Source: a virus
IMG/VR virus record: IMGVR_UViG_3300010389_000031
Coordinates: 1-45,387 of that record
Direction: 5' to 3' (one strand)
Length of the DNA: 45,387 nt
Below the pieces are notes generated by a model that saw only the letters and a program-made list of their open reading frames with translations, did not search any database and was not told the origin of the DNA. This document shows positions 19,348 through 28,616 of this stretch, one piece after another. A program made the translations under genes and the position numbers. The first letter of the stretch is position 1. Every line of letters begins with the position of its first letter.

Positions 19348-21953
19348 AAGGTCAAGTAACTGTAACCAAAGTATACAAAGATGGTTCTAAAGAAACCATT
19401 ATGAAAGATAGTTGTAATGTCCTTACTGACGGGTTTGGCATGAACATAGCATCCATGTTAAACGCCTACCCTGATGCTCAAGCAGACAGATTTCATTTCA
19501 AATACTTTCAAGTAGGAGTATCTAGTTACTATCAAAATTTAGATTTCGTATCAGTCGGGAATGATAATACTGAGTGGGCGTATTCATTACCTCTTGCCAC
19601 ACATAACAACTTCTATGAACTATCATCTGCTCTTACTAGCGTAGATCAGTACGGGACAGACGGAGATCTTGAGGTTGTAGAAAGAGAAATACTTACGGTA
19701 AGTAATCCATTTAAACCACAAGAGAAGTTAAATTACACAAAGAAGTCTGTACTACTAGCAAAACTTTATGACCACCCTACTACAAATATAACAGACCAGT
19801 CGGTTAATACCAAGATAACAATAGACAGGGAGTCTTTAAACGGTATAGCCATTCGAGAGTTCGGACTATTCTCTGAAAACCCTGAGGGAACCTTTCTACC
19901 TACGGCTGTTCTCGCGGCCTATAAAAGTCTACCAGAGCCCATAGTAAAGAACGATGAGTTTAGTCTAGATATTGAGTGGGTAATAAAACTTAATCAAAGT
20001 CCAACCAGAACTCAAGAGTATTATGATGTTTGGGAACTAAAGCATATTGGAGATGTTATACGGTTCCATCCTGGCGTAAAGCCTTTGGCTAACCACTATT
20101 ATGTAAAAACTTTGTTACCAGGGGATAGATACACTCTTCAAATAGAATGTCCTTCTCCAACTCCTAGATCAGGTTATTTACATTATTCACTGAGCGGGGA
20201 CGCGGTATCAGGGTTGCACTACAGTATAGGCTCTGATTATGCTTCTCCTCTGTATGTACCAAAGGGAACCACTCTTATAGACATTCCAATAGAGGGGCTC
20301 AATATGACCTCGTTTACAAACCCTCAGACTGTCTTAGAGTTTGTTCTAGATGATTTCACTGGAGGATTTAGAATTCCTGAAATAATGCAGGACGGAACTC
20401 CAGACTCATTCTTAATATTCTTCAGGAATGAAAACGCCGCCCCAGTGGCTGAAGTAAGTTGGGTTCCTGCCGCAGGTTCTGTAAAGGATCTTGTTCAGGT
20501 TGATTTAGATGTTAGTTGTGCTAGTGATGTAACCATGCTAATGCACTTAGAAGGAGATGGAGGGTTTGTTGTTAGAAATCCTGCCCCTCCTACTGGTAAT
20601 GGAGCGGTCCTTTTCAACACTCAGGTTGCAAGTTCTGTAAACCTACCCATGACCATAACCGCTGGGTCTACGACTAACCACTTTCAGATTCAGGCAAATT
20701 CATTAGGAGGAACTCCAGCGACTACTGTAGACGCCTCATCTTACAATGTAAGTTCTGGTGCAACTGAATATAACAACTTTGCACATTCAAACGACTTCTC
20801 TCCTGAATGGCAACCTCCAGTACAGGTTAGTATACAGGACATAGTTGAAAGGACAGACGACCTTATAACCCCACAATCCTACTGGTGGAGAAATAACATA
20901 GGTCATAGTAAAATTTACTATCCAGGCTACCCAACCTTAAAAACACACTCTGGTAATGATACTTATTCAACTGGACCTACCCAGCACATGTATCTTCACA
21001 GTTATGTTGTACCAGATGTAAAAGCGCCAGACGGAGTACAGGCTGCTACTCTTAGTTACGCTCCATCCTCCGTATACATATGGCCTGAGATAAAACAACT
21101 GAACGCAGGTTATTACGCTAACACTGGGTTAGCAAAACCTGTAGACTCTCCTCCTAAAATAAGGAGAAGTTATACAACTTACGAATACGATCAACTTAAT
21201 AGAAGCATAGAGCGGTCCTCACAGTTACAGGAGTATAACTCTAGCATGTCATCAATAGTATTTTCTATGTATGTCAAGAAATTTGATGACACTATAACGG
21301 CAGTTCATCCAAATATAACTGAGTCTAGTGAAGTAGCCATGAACGAATATGTAGAACTTAGACTTTACTCAAGAGGCTTTAAGGAGACTGGAAACCTAGT
21401 AACTCCTGGCTCGGCGGGTAAAGGATGTCTAGCAAGATTCAAATGGAACTCGACCACTGGAGGGTTAGATTTCCAAGAAGTATTATCCGATGGTGCTTGG
21501 GATGACTCCTCTTACCTAAGTGGTGGAGTCTTCTCAGGAACATCCGATGATATACCTAAGATGGGTTATCAGGATGAATGGTGCGGAGACGGGTGGTATA
21601 GGTGCTTTATAGTCGCAGCGGTTCCAGAAGCCCTTACGGAGGCTGCAACTAATGCAGAACTTAACTGGGATGGTAGCGGATCTGTTTCACAATACTTCAT
21701 ATTCCCAACAACATCTTCAACCCCAGGGTTAACGGCACAGGGCCTTCCAGGCTATACTGGTGAACTAGACTCCGCTCCCACAACCTTGTCGGGAACTCTT
21801 CACTGTTGGGCTCAATACGAAGAAACCTTAAAGTCTGAGACACACGATAGAAAGGTTCCTAGAGAATACCAGCCCAGACCGTATGATTACTGGACCCCTA
21901 TAGGTAACGCTTTTGTAGATCCATCAAATCAGAAAGTTACAGTTACGCTCTAG
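19344..21953 (+). CDS. Fibre protein 2 of 3: attachment module, Calx-beta-like and carbohydrate-binding-like domains
   Basis: An 869-residue protein. Residues 1-~230 form the same module as the 192-residue protein that follows: KGQVTVTKVYKDGSKE at the start, IAIREFGLFSENPEG and a closing IEWVIKL strand. Residues ~248-336 look like a Calx-beta domain (GDAVSGLHYSIGSDY, then YVPKGTTLIDIPIEG). A further Ig-like part follows (~370-470). The C-terminal ~200 residues read as a jelly-roll module (IVFSMYVKKFDD near 640, GDGWYRCFIVAAVP with Gly750-Trp751-Tyr752-Arg753). The layout is that of a receptor-binding fibre on a common adaptor. The start overlaps the previous stop (ATGA). Confidence 0.65.
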   Translation: MKGQVTVTKVYKDGSKETIMKDSCNVLTDGFGMNIASMLNAYPDAQADRFHFKYFQVGVSSYYQNLDFVSVGNDNTEWAYSLPLATHNNFYELSSALTSVDQYGTDGDLEVVEREILTVSNPFKPQEKLNYTKKSVLLAKLYDHPTTNITDQSVNTKITIDRESLNGIAIREFGLFSENPEGTFLPTAVLAAYKSLPEPIVKNDEFSLDIEWVIKLNQSPTRTQEYYDVWELKHIGDVIRFHPGVKPLANHYYVKTLLPGDRYTLQIECPSPTPRSGYLHYSLSGDAVSGLHYSIGSDYASPLYVPKGTTLIDIPIEGLNMTSFTNPQTVLEFVLDDFTGGFRIPEIMQDGTPDSFLIFFRNENAAPVAEVSWVPAAGSVKDLVQVDLDVSCASDVTMLMHLEGDGGFVVRNPAPPTGNGAVLFNTQVASSVNLPMTITAGSTTNHFQIQANSLGGTPATTVDASSYNVSSGATEYNNFAHSNDFSPEWQPPVQVSIQDIVERTDDLITPQSYWWRNNIGHSKIYYPGYPTLKTHSGNDTYSTGPTQHMYLHSYVVPDVKAPDGVQAATLSYAPSSVYIWPEIKQLNAGYYANTGLAKPVDSPPKIRRSYTTYEYDQLNRSIERSSQLQEYNSSMSSIVFSMYVKKFDDTITAVHPNITESSEVAMNEYVELRLYSRGFKETGNLVTPGSAGKGCLARFKWNSTTGGLDFQEVLSDGAWDDSSYLSGGVFSGTSDDIPKMGYQDEWCGDGWYRCFIVAAVPEALTEAATNAELNWDGSGSVSQYFIFPTTSSTPGLTAQGLPGYTGELDSAPTTLSGTLHCWAQYEETLKSETHDRKVPREYQPRPYDYWTPIGNAFVDPSNQKVTVTL

Positions 21954-21979
21954 ATATAATAAATAAGAAAGAGGGTTAT

Positions 21980-22558
21980 ATGAGCCAAGACAAATTTACA
22001 CCTAAAGGTAATATAGAGATCTGGAAGGTTTACTCTGACGGGTCCAAGGAATTGCATTGGAATGACCACAATGTTATTACCTCTGGGATGGGTGTAGGTT
22101 TGGCTCATCTCTACGCAGTTTCTGGATCCACTTCAATAGTGGACTATCAAATACTTAATTATCAAGTAGGAACCTCTGGAGATCTTAATAATTATGGGGT
22201 ATCCTCCTATAAATTACAAAATCCTTTGGATGGAGTTAGGCCATACGGATTAAAAAGTTTCGTAAGAACCGAAAGCCTACAGCCTATTCAGAACGGAACC
22301 CGCGTCGTAGCAGAAGACTTTGTTAGAATCCCTTACACAAATATACATAGACTATCCAAAACAGCAGTTAAGTATACCATAGTATTGGATGAAAACACTG
22401 CAAATGTAGAGGATGAGTTAAATGAGATTGGTCTGTTTATGAGAAATCCTACAGGTCTAACACCTCACAGTCCTATGCTCGTTGCTTATAGACCCTTCAA
22501 ACCAATTAAAAAGACTAAGTTCTTCACATTAGTTTTCCTCTGGACATTACAATTCTAA
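21980..22558 (+). CDS. Baseplate/fibre attachment module alone, 3 of 3
   Basis: A 192-residue protein that is almost only the shared module: KGNIEIWKVYSDGSKEL at residues ~9-25, NVITSGMGVGLAHLY, LNEIGLFMRNPTG, and a closing FKPIKKTKFFTLVFLWTLQF. The NEIGLF and final W-x-x-x-F strand recall the N-terminal domains by which tail-collar fibres join the baseplate. It may cap a fibre position or act as a minimal adaptor. It is the first gene since 3583 with a separate leader (26 bases, GAGGG before the ATG), so it can be translated independently of its neighbours. Confidence 0.6.
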   Translation: MSQDKFTPKGNIEIWKVYSDGSKELHWNDHNVITSGMGVGLAHLYAVSGSTSIVDYQILNYQVGTSGDLNNYGVSSYKLQNPLDGVRPYGLKSFVRTESLQPIQNGTRVVAEDFVRIPYTNIHRLSKTAVKYTIVLDENTANVEDELNEIGLFMRNPTGLTPHSPMLVAYRPFKPIKKTKFFTLVFLWTLQF

Positions 22559-22559
22559 A

Positions 22560-25500
22560 ATGGCTTTCTACCAAAACGATCTCTACACGGTTAGTTCCGG
22601 TGCTAATATTTACGATTACTGGAACCCCTTCGTAACCAAGTTTGATAGTTCATCATTCTACTCTTGGGAAAACGATAACATTCCTCTATATGATTTAGAA
22701 GAGAGAACTGATTACCTTTGGGAGAAACTAGGTTGGCCCACCTCCTCAGTCCCAGGACTCGTTCTAGCAGTATCCTCCACAATACCTACTCATTTAGATG
22801 TCTCTACTAATGTTTTCACAACAATAGAGGATGCTATAGATGCTCTACCTGAAATTATTAGATTCCCTACTCTCATAGAGGTTGCTGTTGACGGAGATCT
22901 AGGTGATATAAAACTGGACAATATAAAGTGTGTTGGAGATGGTGCCTTAGAAATTATTAATAGGGCTCACGGAACTCTTTATGAGTCTGGTGATATAGGA
23001 GCAAACGCTACACCTAAAGGTACTTCTACATTTAGATCTACCTTTGCAGCAGGTAATTTTTCTACACAGGCAGCAGACACTTCATGTCTTTTATTAAGTT
23101 CTAATACTTCGTCTTTATTTTATTCTGATACAGGCATGTCAATGCTCGCCGCAGAGTTCAATTCAACTGAACTAACTCCTTATGTTAATGTTTGTATAGG
23201 AGACGGAACATATAAATTAACAAAAAACATAACTTATGCCCAGTTTACAGCACCTGATGTTTCTATAGCAACATCTCCTTTTAATGACACTACATCTGAT
23301 ACTTCTGCAATATATCCAGACGGAGCATTGGTCACCGAAGACGCTGGTAGAACTACTTTATCGGCTACGGACAACATGATAGGAATTTATACAGGTAATA
23401 GAATATCTGGAATAAAGGTTAGCAATTGTGATGGTCCTATTTACATAAGAGGTTTCCTTGTCAATGCAGCGAGCGGTACTGCGGCGACTTACGAGATATT
23501 GAACGACTATGGTATAGACATCACTTCTTGTGAAGGTCTTGTCATTGAGAACTGTGGAGTTGCTCGCGCTGGGGTGGCTGGTCTTAGAGTTAATAACTCT
23601 AACATAACTTTAAACAGAAGATTCTTCTCAGCAAGGAACTATGACATTGATAATAGGGGTGTCGCGGATGATTACGGAATCTTAGCATACAACTCTGTAA
23701 TAAACTTTGGACAGGATAGTTACGCTCAATCAACTGACAGCATGATAGCCGTAGGTATGCAAAAATACGGTATTAAACTATCTAACTCAGTTATTAAAGG
23801 AGGAGAAGCAGTAAATGCATCTCAGTCTGCTGGGTCTGTGGTTACTGTAAATCACTGTGATACGGCATATCATTTAACAAACTCAACCTTATCTGTACTA
23901 GGTTTCCTAGACTCTTATAACAACACAAGAGGTTATGATCTTTACGATTCTGTACTAGAAACTGATAGTATAATTGCACATGCTCATACGAAAGAGGGTT
24001 TAAGACTTAACGGATCTACTTTGTTGTATAATACGCAACTAGTCCTCCCAACCACATTCCCAGACGCTCCTATTAATGGTCAGGCTTACAAGTTGACAAA
24101 GAATTTTTATACAAACAATGGTCAGCATATAGTAGCCAGAAAGTCTTTAATTAAGCCTCAGTATGCAGATGCTATGCCTGATAAGCATGGAGAGTTTAGC
24201 CTTCTGTTCGCTTTTGGAAACAATAGTGTTGATGATATTCCTCTCGCAGGTGTAGAATTGATTAATAGTGACGCTGAACTTATTAGTGTATACTCCACAA
24301 GATCAGATCAAAATCTGTTACCTGCTAGAGGTAAGCACTTGCTTGTACAGAGATCCTCTTCTTGTGTCCTTAGAGGTCATGAAAACGGTGCTACAATTAT
24401 CTGTGAGTATTCTGCTGATAATGTAGGTTCTAACATACATGTTGTTGGAAATTCTAATATAAACATTTCAGGGCCTACTTCTATCACTGACATGGATTCT
24501 TCAATAGTCTGTGATGACAACTCTAATGTTTCTATTACACCCCATCTTCTTACTGGAAAGGGAACTTTAGATGTTAGTGGATACAAACTGAATCTTCCAG
24601 AGAATCATACCTCAGTGTATGTTAATGGGATAGGGGGGTGTCTAGTTGCCAATAACAACTCCACCATAGACATGAAGGACATTGGTTCTTTTGAGGCATG
24701 TTGGTCTGGAACATTGTCTAACGATCCCGTATTTTCGGCCATTGATTCCAGAGGCTATGTAGATAATCATCAATACTTCAGTGCAGGATCCTTTACATTC
24801 TTCCCTCATACAGGAGTTGGTACTTTAAACAGACAATCCTCTAGGGCTTATGTTGGAGAGAGCAGTACCTTCCTTTGGTCCACCAGTCCTCCAAGAAGAT
24901 TCTCAACAACTACTTTAGATAACGGAGTAAAATTTAGTTATCTAGAAAGGAGCCCAGTAGGAATGTCCATAGGAGACTGGAGAAGTTTCTCTAATGGAGG
25001 CATTTGTGTAAAGGCAACTAACAACAGTACCGTTAATGTTGATAATGTAAACTTTATGCCAGGACCTGTTGTTGCAGATGGTATATTCCTAGATCCTTAT
25101 CTTGAAGAGGCTGGGGGATGCAATGATCTAAGGATATGGTCAGTGGCAGGAGGATCAACAGTACACGCTTCTCACCTAAGCGTTTCTGGTCTGTACCCTT
25201 CTCAAGCAGGCCATTATGGTCCAAGAGGTATTTACTATGACGGTAGTTCCTTTGATTGCTCTGACGCGGCGTACACTGCTTTCAACGACGATCCTTATAC
25301 AAGCGGTCAAAGGTTTGTAAAGAACTTGCCACAGTGGAGAAACTTCAATCCTAATCTAGCAAGTTATCCTAATCTGGCTGGTCTTGATGTCGTAAGCGGG
25401 CTAGGTTATTATGAAGATATGCCTCTTGGTAACTTAGCCATACTAGACTTCTTTGGTCTAGGGTGCTCGTCGTGTAGTTCTCTATCCTCTGTAGAAAACA

Positions 25501-26078
25501 CTGTTGAAAATGAATACTTTAGGTCATGGTCTAGAAAAAGATTTGGTCCTGATAACAGCAAAGGTTTTGGAACTAGTGCAAACTATGAAAACTGGGGCAT
25601 CTTTAGACTCTACATGGAGATTGATCCAGTAGCAAAATCTTTGTCTTACTCAGGGGCAGACACTTCATCTTATGATAACAGACCATTCCAAACTCTCGCA
25701 CAAGGATACTTCTTATCTGGTCCTTGTTCGGCTACATCGGGGTCTATGGATACCTTCGCATTTGGGCTCCATTCAGTGACACCTTCTGCTTATGAAAGTG
25801 ACGGTTCTGGAGTTGTGGTTTCTGGGTTCATAACCTCAGGATATTACCACCCAGCAAGATTCTGTATGCCAGAGAGATATAATATATTGCTGGATGATTC
25901 AGCGTCCAATACATTTGCTAATGCTAAAAACGCATCTATACCTATACTAGGTAGACCTAAACTTGTAAACATATACAGGGCCACAACAGAAGAAGGTGGT
26001 TCGGCTAGTTTGGCGACATCAGGATTCGGAGCAGGATTCAAGATGCACAGCATATTTGATTTCAATAAGGATATTTAA
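22560..26078 (+). CDS. Beta-helix tail fibre / tailspike-like protein with DNIPL N-terminal module
   Basis: A 1172-residue protein. Residues 33-54 (YSWENDNIPLYDLEERTDY, then LW) are shared with the next protein and probably form the virion-binding end. From ~75 the sequence turns to parallel beta-helix style repeats rich in N-S-T and G-I/L-x-L/V turns (YGIDITSCEGLVIENCG, YGIKLSNSVIKGG, GLRLNGSTLLYN), as in pectate-lyase-fold tailspikes. A polysaccharide-binding or cleaving role is plausible, but no catalytic residues can be assigned. The first ~60 residues of helix begin with FTTIEDAIDALPEI, typical of tailspike heads. The C-terminal ~250 residues are not helix-like and may trimerise or bind receptor. 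Confidence 0.65.
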   Translation: MAFYQNDLYTVSSGANIYDYWNPFVTKFDSSSFYSWENDNIPLYDLEERTDYLWEKLGWPTSSVPGLVLAVSSTIPTHLDVSTNVFTTIEDAIDALPEIIRFPTLIEVAVDGDLGDIKLDNIKCVGDGALEIINRAHGTLYESGDIGANATPKGTSTFRSTFAAGNFSTQAADTSCLLLSSNTSSLFYSDTGMSMLAAEFNSTELTPYVNVCIGDGTYKLTKNITYAQFTAPDVSIATSPFNDTTSDTSAIYPDGALVTEDAGRTTLSATDNMIGIYTGNRISGIKVSNCDGPIYIRGFLVNAASGTAATYEILNDYGIDITSCEGLVIENCGVARAGVAGLRVNNSNITLNRRFFSARNYDIDNRGVADDYGILAYNSVINFGQDSYAQSTDSMIAVGMQKYGIKLSNSVIKGGEAVNASQSAGSVVTVNHCDTAYHLTNSTLSVLGFLDSYNNTRGYDLYDSVLETDSIIAHAHTKEGLRLNGSTLLYNTQLVLPTTFPDAPINGQAYKLTKNFYTNNGQHIVARKSLIKPQYADAMPDKHGEFSLLFAFGNNSVDDIPLAGVELINSDAELISVYSTRSDQNLLPARGKHLLVQRSSSCVLRGHENGATIICEYSADNVGSNIHVVGNSNINISGPTSITDMDSSIVCDDNSNVSITPHLLTGKGTLDVSGYKLNLPENHTSVYVNGIGGCLVANNNSTIDMKDIGSFEACWSGTLSNDPVFSAIDSRGYVDNHQYFSAGSFTFFPHTGVGTLNRQSSRAYVGESSTFLWSTSPPRRFSTTTLDNGVKFSYLERSPVGMSIGDWRSFSNGGICVKATNNSTVNVDNVNFMPGPVVADGIFLDPYLEEAGGCNDLRIWSVAGGSTVHASHLSVSGLYPSQAGHYGPRGIYYDGSSFDCSDAAYTAFNDDPYTSGQRFVKNLPQWRNFNPNLASYPNLAGLDVVSGLGYYEDMPLGNLAILDFFGLGCSSCSSLSSVENTVENEYFRSWSRKRFGPDNSKGFGTSANYENWGIFRLYMEIDPVAKSLSYSGADTSSYDNRPFQTLAQGYFLSGPCSATSGSMDTFAFGLHSVTPSAYESDGSGVVVSGFITSGYYHPARFCMPERYNILLDDSASNTFANAKNASIPILGRPKLVNIYRATTEEGGSASLATSGFGAGFKMHSIFDFNKDI

Positions 26079-26089
26079 TAGGAGACATC

Positions 26090-28615
26090 ATGGCCGATCT
26101 TAACGATTCACTTTTCAATTCTGCCTCTGAACAGTATGTAGAAAGTTCTCACAAGTTCACTGAACCAGTGAGAATGTTCAAAAGTAATGACCCTTACTAC
26201 TGGGAAGTGGATAACATTCCACTAAAGCAACTGGAAGAGAATATACTATTCCTTAGAGATCAGATCGCAAACAATCTTAGCGTTTCTGGTATTGGTAGAA
26301 GTGATCTTGCAGAGTTAAGACCTTTCGTAAACGGAACGGATAGAACAGTTTATGTTAACCCAGGAAGGTATACCGCTAGAATTAATGATGCTTACGAGAA
26401 AGGTATTAACAACTTTGAATACTTACTAAGGAATGATGTTAAAACTTATGTCGGTGAAAATCAGACGCAGAGTGGGTACGCTACCTTAGGAAATAGAGAA
26501 ACTAGAAAGTTTACTTTATCTGTAGAGCAGATGAAAAAACTAGCAGGTATAACTGTTACAGATGCTATTAATGATAACGGTCTTTATACTTTCTTACAGC
26601 ATCACAACACAGAACCTGAAGGAGATCTTAATAGTCTTGAATTCAGATCTGGTATAGATACTAGCATAAACCCTGGGGCGGGTGGGATATACTCTCTTCC
26701 AAAGATTAAGGGTGCTGCTTGGCGTCCACAAGGAACAAACAAAGACAGTATATCGTTTAATGATTTACAGCAAGAGTCCGTTGAATTCACTCGTTATTGG
26801 GGAGGGGTAGCAAGAACCTCAGTAGTGGATGTTCAAGAAGTTCTGTCTGTAGAGGTTCCTGCCTTCGATGAAACTGAATTTGCTTTTGCTAACAACACAG
26901 AGTTTTCTCCTGCCGTTAGAATAGACTTGGTGTTTATTTACTCTCATCCTGTTGACGCTTTAAGCACTTCTATCGTAAAACCTTCTAGCACTGCGTCACC
27001 ACAAAAAATCACAGCACCTCAACTAGGTATTCTGAAAGGTGCTGGCGTGATCGCTCTTAACCTAGGCACTGGTGCTTACGCTAATTACACCACTAGCGAC
27101 AGCGGTTTCTTTGATAGCAGCACTTACACAAACGGGTCTGCTACTCCCACCAACCACTTCATCTCAGAAGATACTTTTGATCAAGATGATCAGTCCTTCA
27201 TGATGAACTCAACGATGGGAGATCAACTACAGACACAGATAGGTCTTAACGGAGAGTTTGCAAACATTCCATCTCCAGACGATCTCATGAACTTAACTCC
27301 TCTACTTGAGGAGACTTTAGAAAGTAATAACTTAGCATTGGTAGGACAGTCTATTCTACCTGTGGCTTATGTAATTTCTAGAAGAGGTCAGCCTATCATT
27401 GTTACGAACGATCTGTTTGATATAAGACCTTTCATGAGAACTGCTGAACTTTCTTATAACGAAAGGGCAGGCATCGCAGGTGCTAACCCACCACTATCTC
27501 TTGCGAACCCTGCGGTAGGTAAGCAGGAACTAGAGAACGGGTTGTTTAAAATAAGAGATTTCGTTCAGGAACAACTCAATGAACCTATCATTGAAAGTAA
27601 ACCTATTGGTCGTGGTATGATCTATGGAGGCACTAGATACGGTGTAGAAGGTGCATGGCTCATGCTTGAAAAAGCATACGGTGATTACAAGAACGATGTA
27701 GATTGGTCTTCTGATGTAGAGGTATTACAATACTTGAAGGACCATGGTAAAGTTCTTTCCACCGCTACTCAGATTCCATACCACGCAGGATGGGATATTA
27801 ACACTGGTTACTTTGGAACTTTATCTGAGCCTGGACTATACAGAAATGATAGGTTGCACTCTTCTGCAAGGTGGGGAAATGCTAACAGTCTTAATTCCGA
27901 AATTGGTGAGATTAATATGATCAACACTAACACGGGAGAGTCTGAAGAGATAACTGCTCTTAATGTAGAGCCTGCTAGTAGATACAAAAAAAGAACTAGT
28001 TTTGCTCACAGTGGAAACGCTTCAGGCTGGAGATTAGGTTTTCAGAATGGGTGTGTTTTTGTGAAGAAAACTATTTTCCTTAATGGTCTAAATTCTGACT
28101 ACGATGACTATGATGTTCAGGCAAATCTTATAGGATGTTCTTTAGGAGGAAACCCTATGGCTGAGGAAAACGGAGGATCGCCCGAGTGGGGTCTGGGAAC
28201 CTTCTATCAAGGTTTGAATGTAGAAAAAGAAAAGGACAGGTTTACATTATTTGTAAACCTAGGTCCATTAGCCCCAAGACAGGGTTTTCAGATATTCTGT
28301 AAACCATCCTCTGCTGATGATGATATGGTATCAGTTATGAGAAGTTCTCCTTCTTGGAACTACTGCCTCATAAATTCTAGAATAATTGTTGACAAACTAG
28401 GGGCAGGGACTAACTGGATTGAAAACTGGGTTGAAGGCGGTGCTCATGTTCACAACAGTATGCGTAAAACAGGCGCTACTTACGCACCTTTCTGGGTTAA
28501 CTATCCAACAGTATCCTTTACAATAACAGGATTCAAGACAGATGCTGGTTACATAAACTCATGGTCTGCCCCTGGAACAGTAAACGGAAACAGTAACTTC
28601 ACATTACCAACCTGA
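26090..28615 (+). CDS. Structural / fibre-like protein with DNIPL N-terminal module
   Basis: An 841-residue protein. Residues 36-59 (YYWEVDNIPLKQLEEN, then a leucine-rich helix) repeat the N-terminal segment of the protein before it; I recall this segment from marine T4-like phage structural proteins. The next 400 residues are mixed alpha/beta with RRGQPIIVTNDLFDIRPF, a wedge-like phrase. Near the C-terminus is GGAHVHNSM, with an H-x-H (His786, His788) like metal-holding positions in trimeric fibres, though only one pair is present. A clear AGGAGA lies before the ATG. It is probably a baseplate-attached fibre or fibre adaptor. Confidence 0.55.
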   Translation: MADLNDSLFNSASEQYVESSHKFTEPVRMFKSNDPYYWEVDNIPLKQLEENILFLRDQIANNLSVSGIGRSDLAELRPFVNGTDRTVYVNPGRYTARINDAYEKGINNFEYLLRNDVKTYVGENQTQSGYATLGNRETRKFTLSVEQMKKLAGITVTDAINDNGLYTFLQHHNTEPEGDLNSLEFRSGIDTSINPGAGGIYSLPKIKGAAWRPQGTNKDSISFNDLQQESVEFTRYWGGVARTSVVDVQEVLSVEVPAFDETEFAFANNTEFSPAVRIDLVFIYSHPVDALSTSIVKPSSTASPQKITAPQLGILKGAGVIALNLGTGAYANYTTSDSGFFDSSTYTNGSATPTNHFISEDTFDQDDQSFMMNSTMGDQLQTQIGLNGEFANIPSPDDLMNLTPLLEETLESNNLALVGQSILPVAYVISRRGQPIIVTNDLFDIRPFMRTAELSYNERAGIAGANPPLSLANPAVGKQELENGLFKIRDFVQEQLNEPIIESKPIGRGMIYGGTRYGVEGAWLMLEKAYGDYKNDVDWSSDVEVLQYLKDHGKVLSTATQIPYHAGWDINTGYFGTLSEPGLYRNDRLHSSARWGNANSLNSEIGEINMINTNTGESEEITALNVEPASRYKKRTSFAHSGNASGWRLGFQNGCVFVKKTIFLNGLNSDYDDYDVQANLIGCSLGGNPMAEENGGSPEWGLGTFYQGLNVEKEKDRFTLFVNLGPLAPRQGFQIFCKPSSADDDMVSVMRSSPSWNYCLINSRIIVDKLGAGTNWIENWVEGGAHVHNSMRKTGATYAPFWVNYPTVSFTITGFKTDAGYINSWSAPGTVNGNSNFTLPT

Positions 28616-28616
28616 T

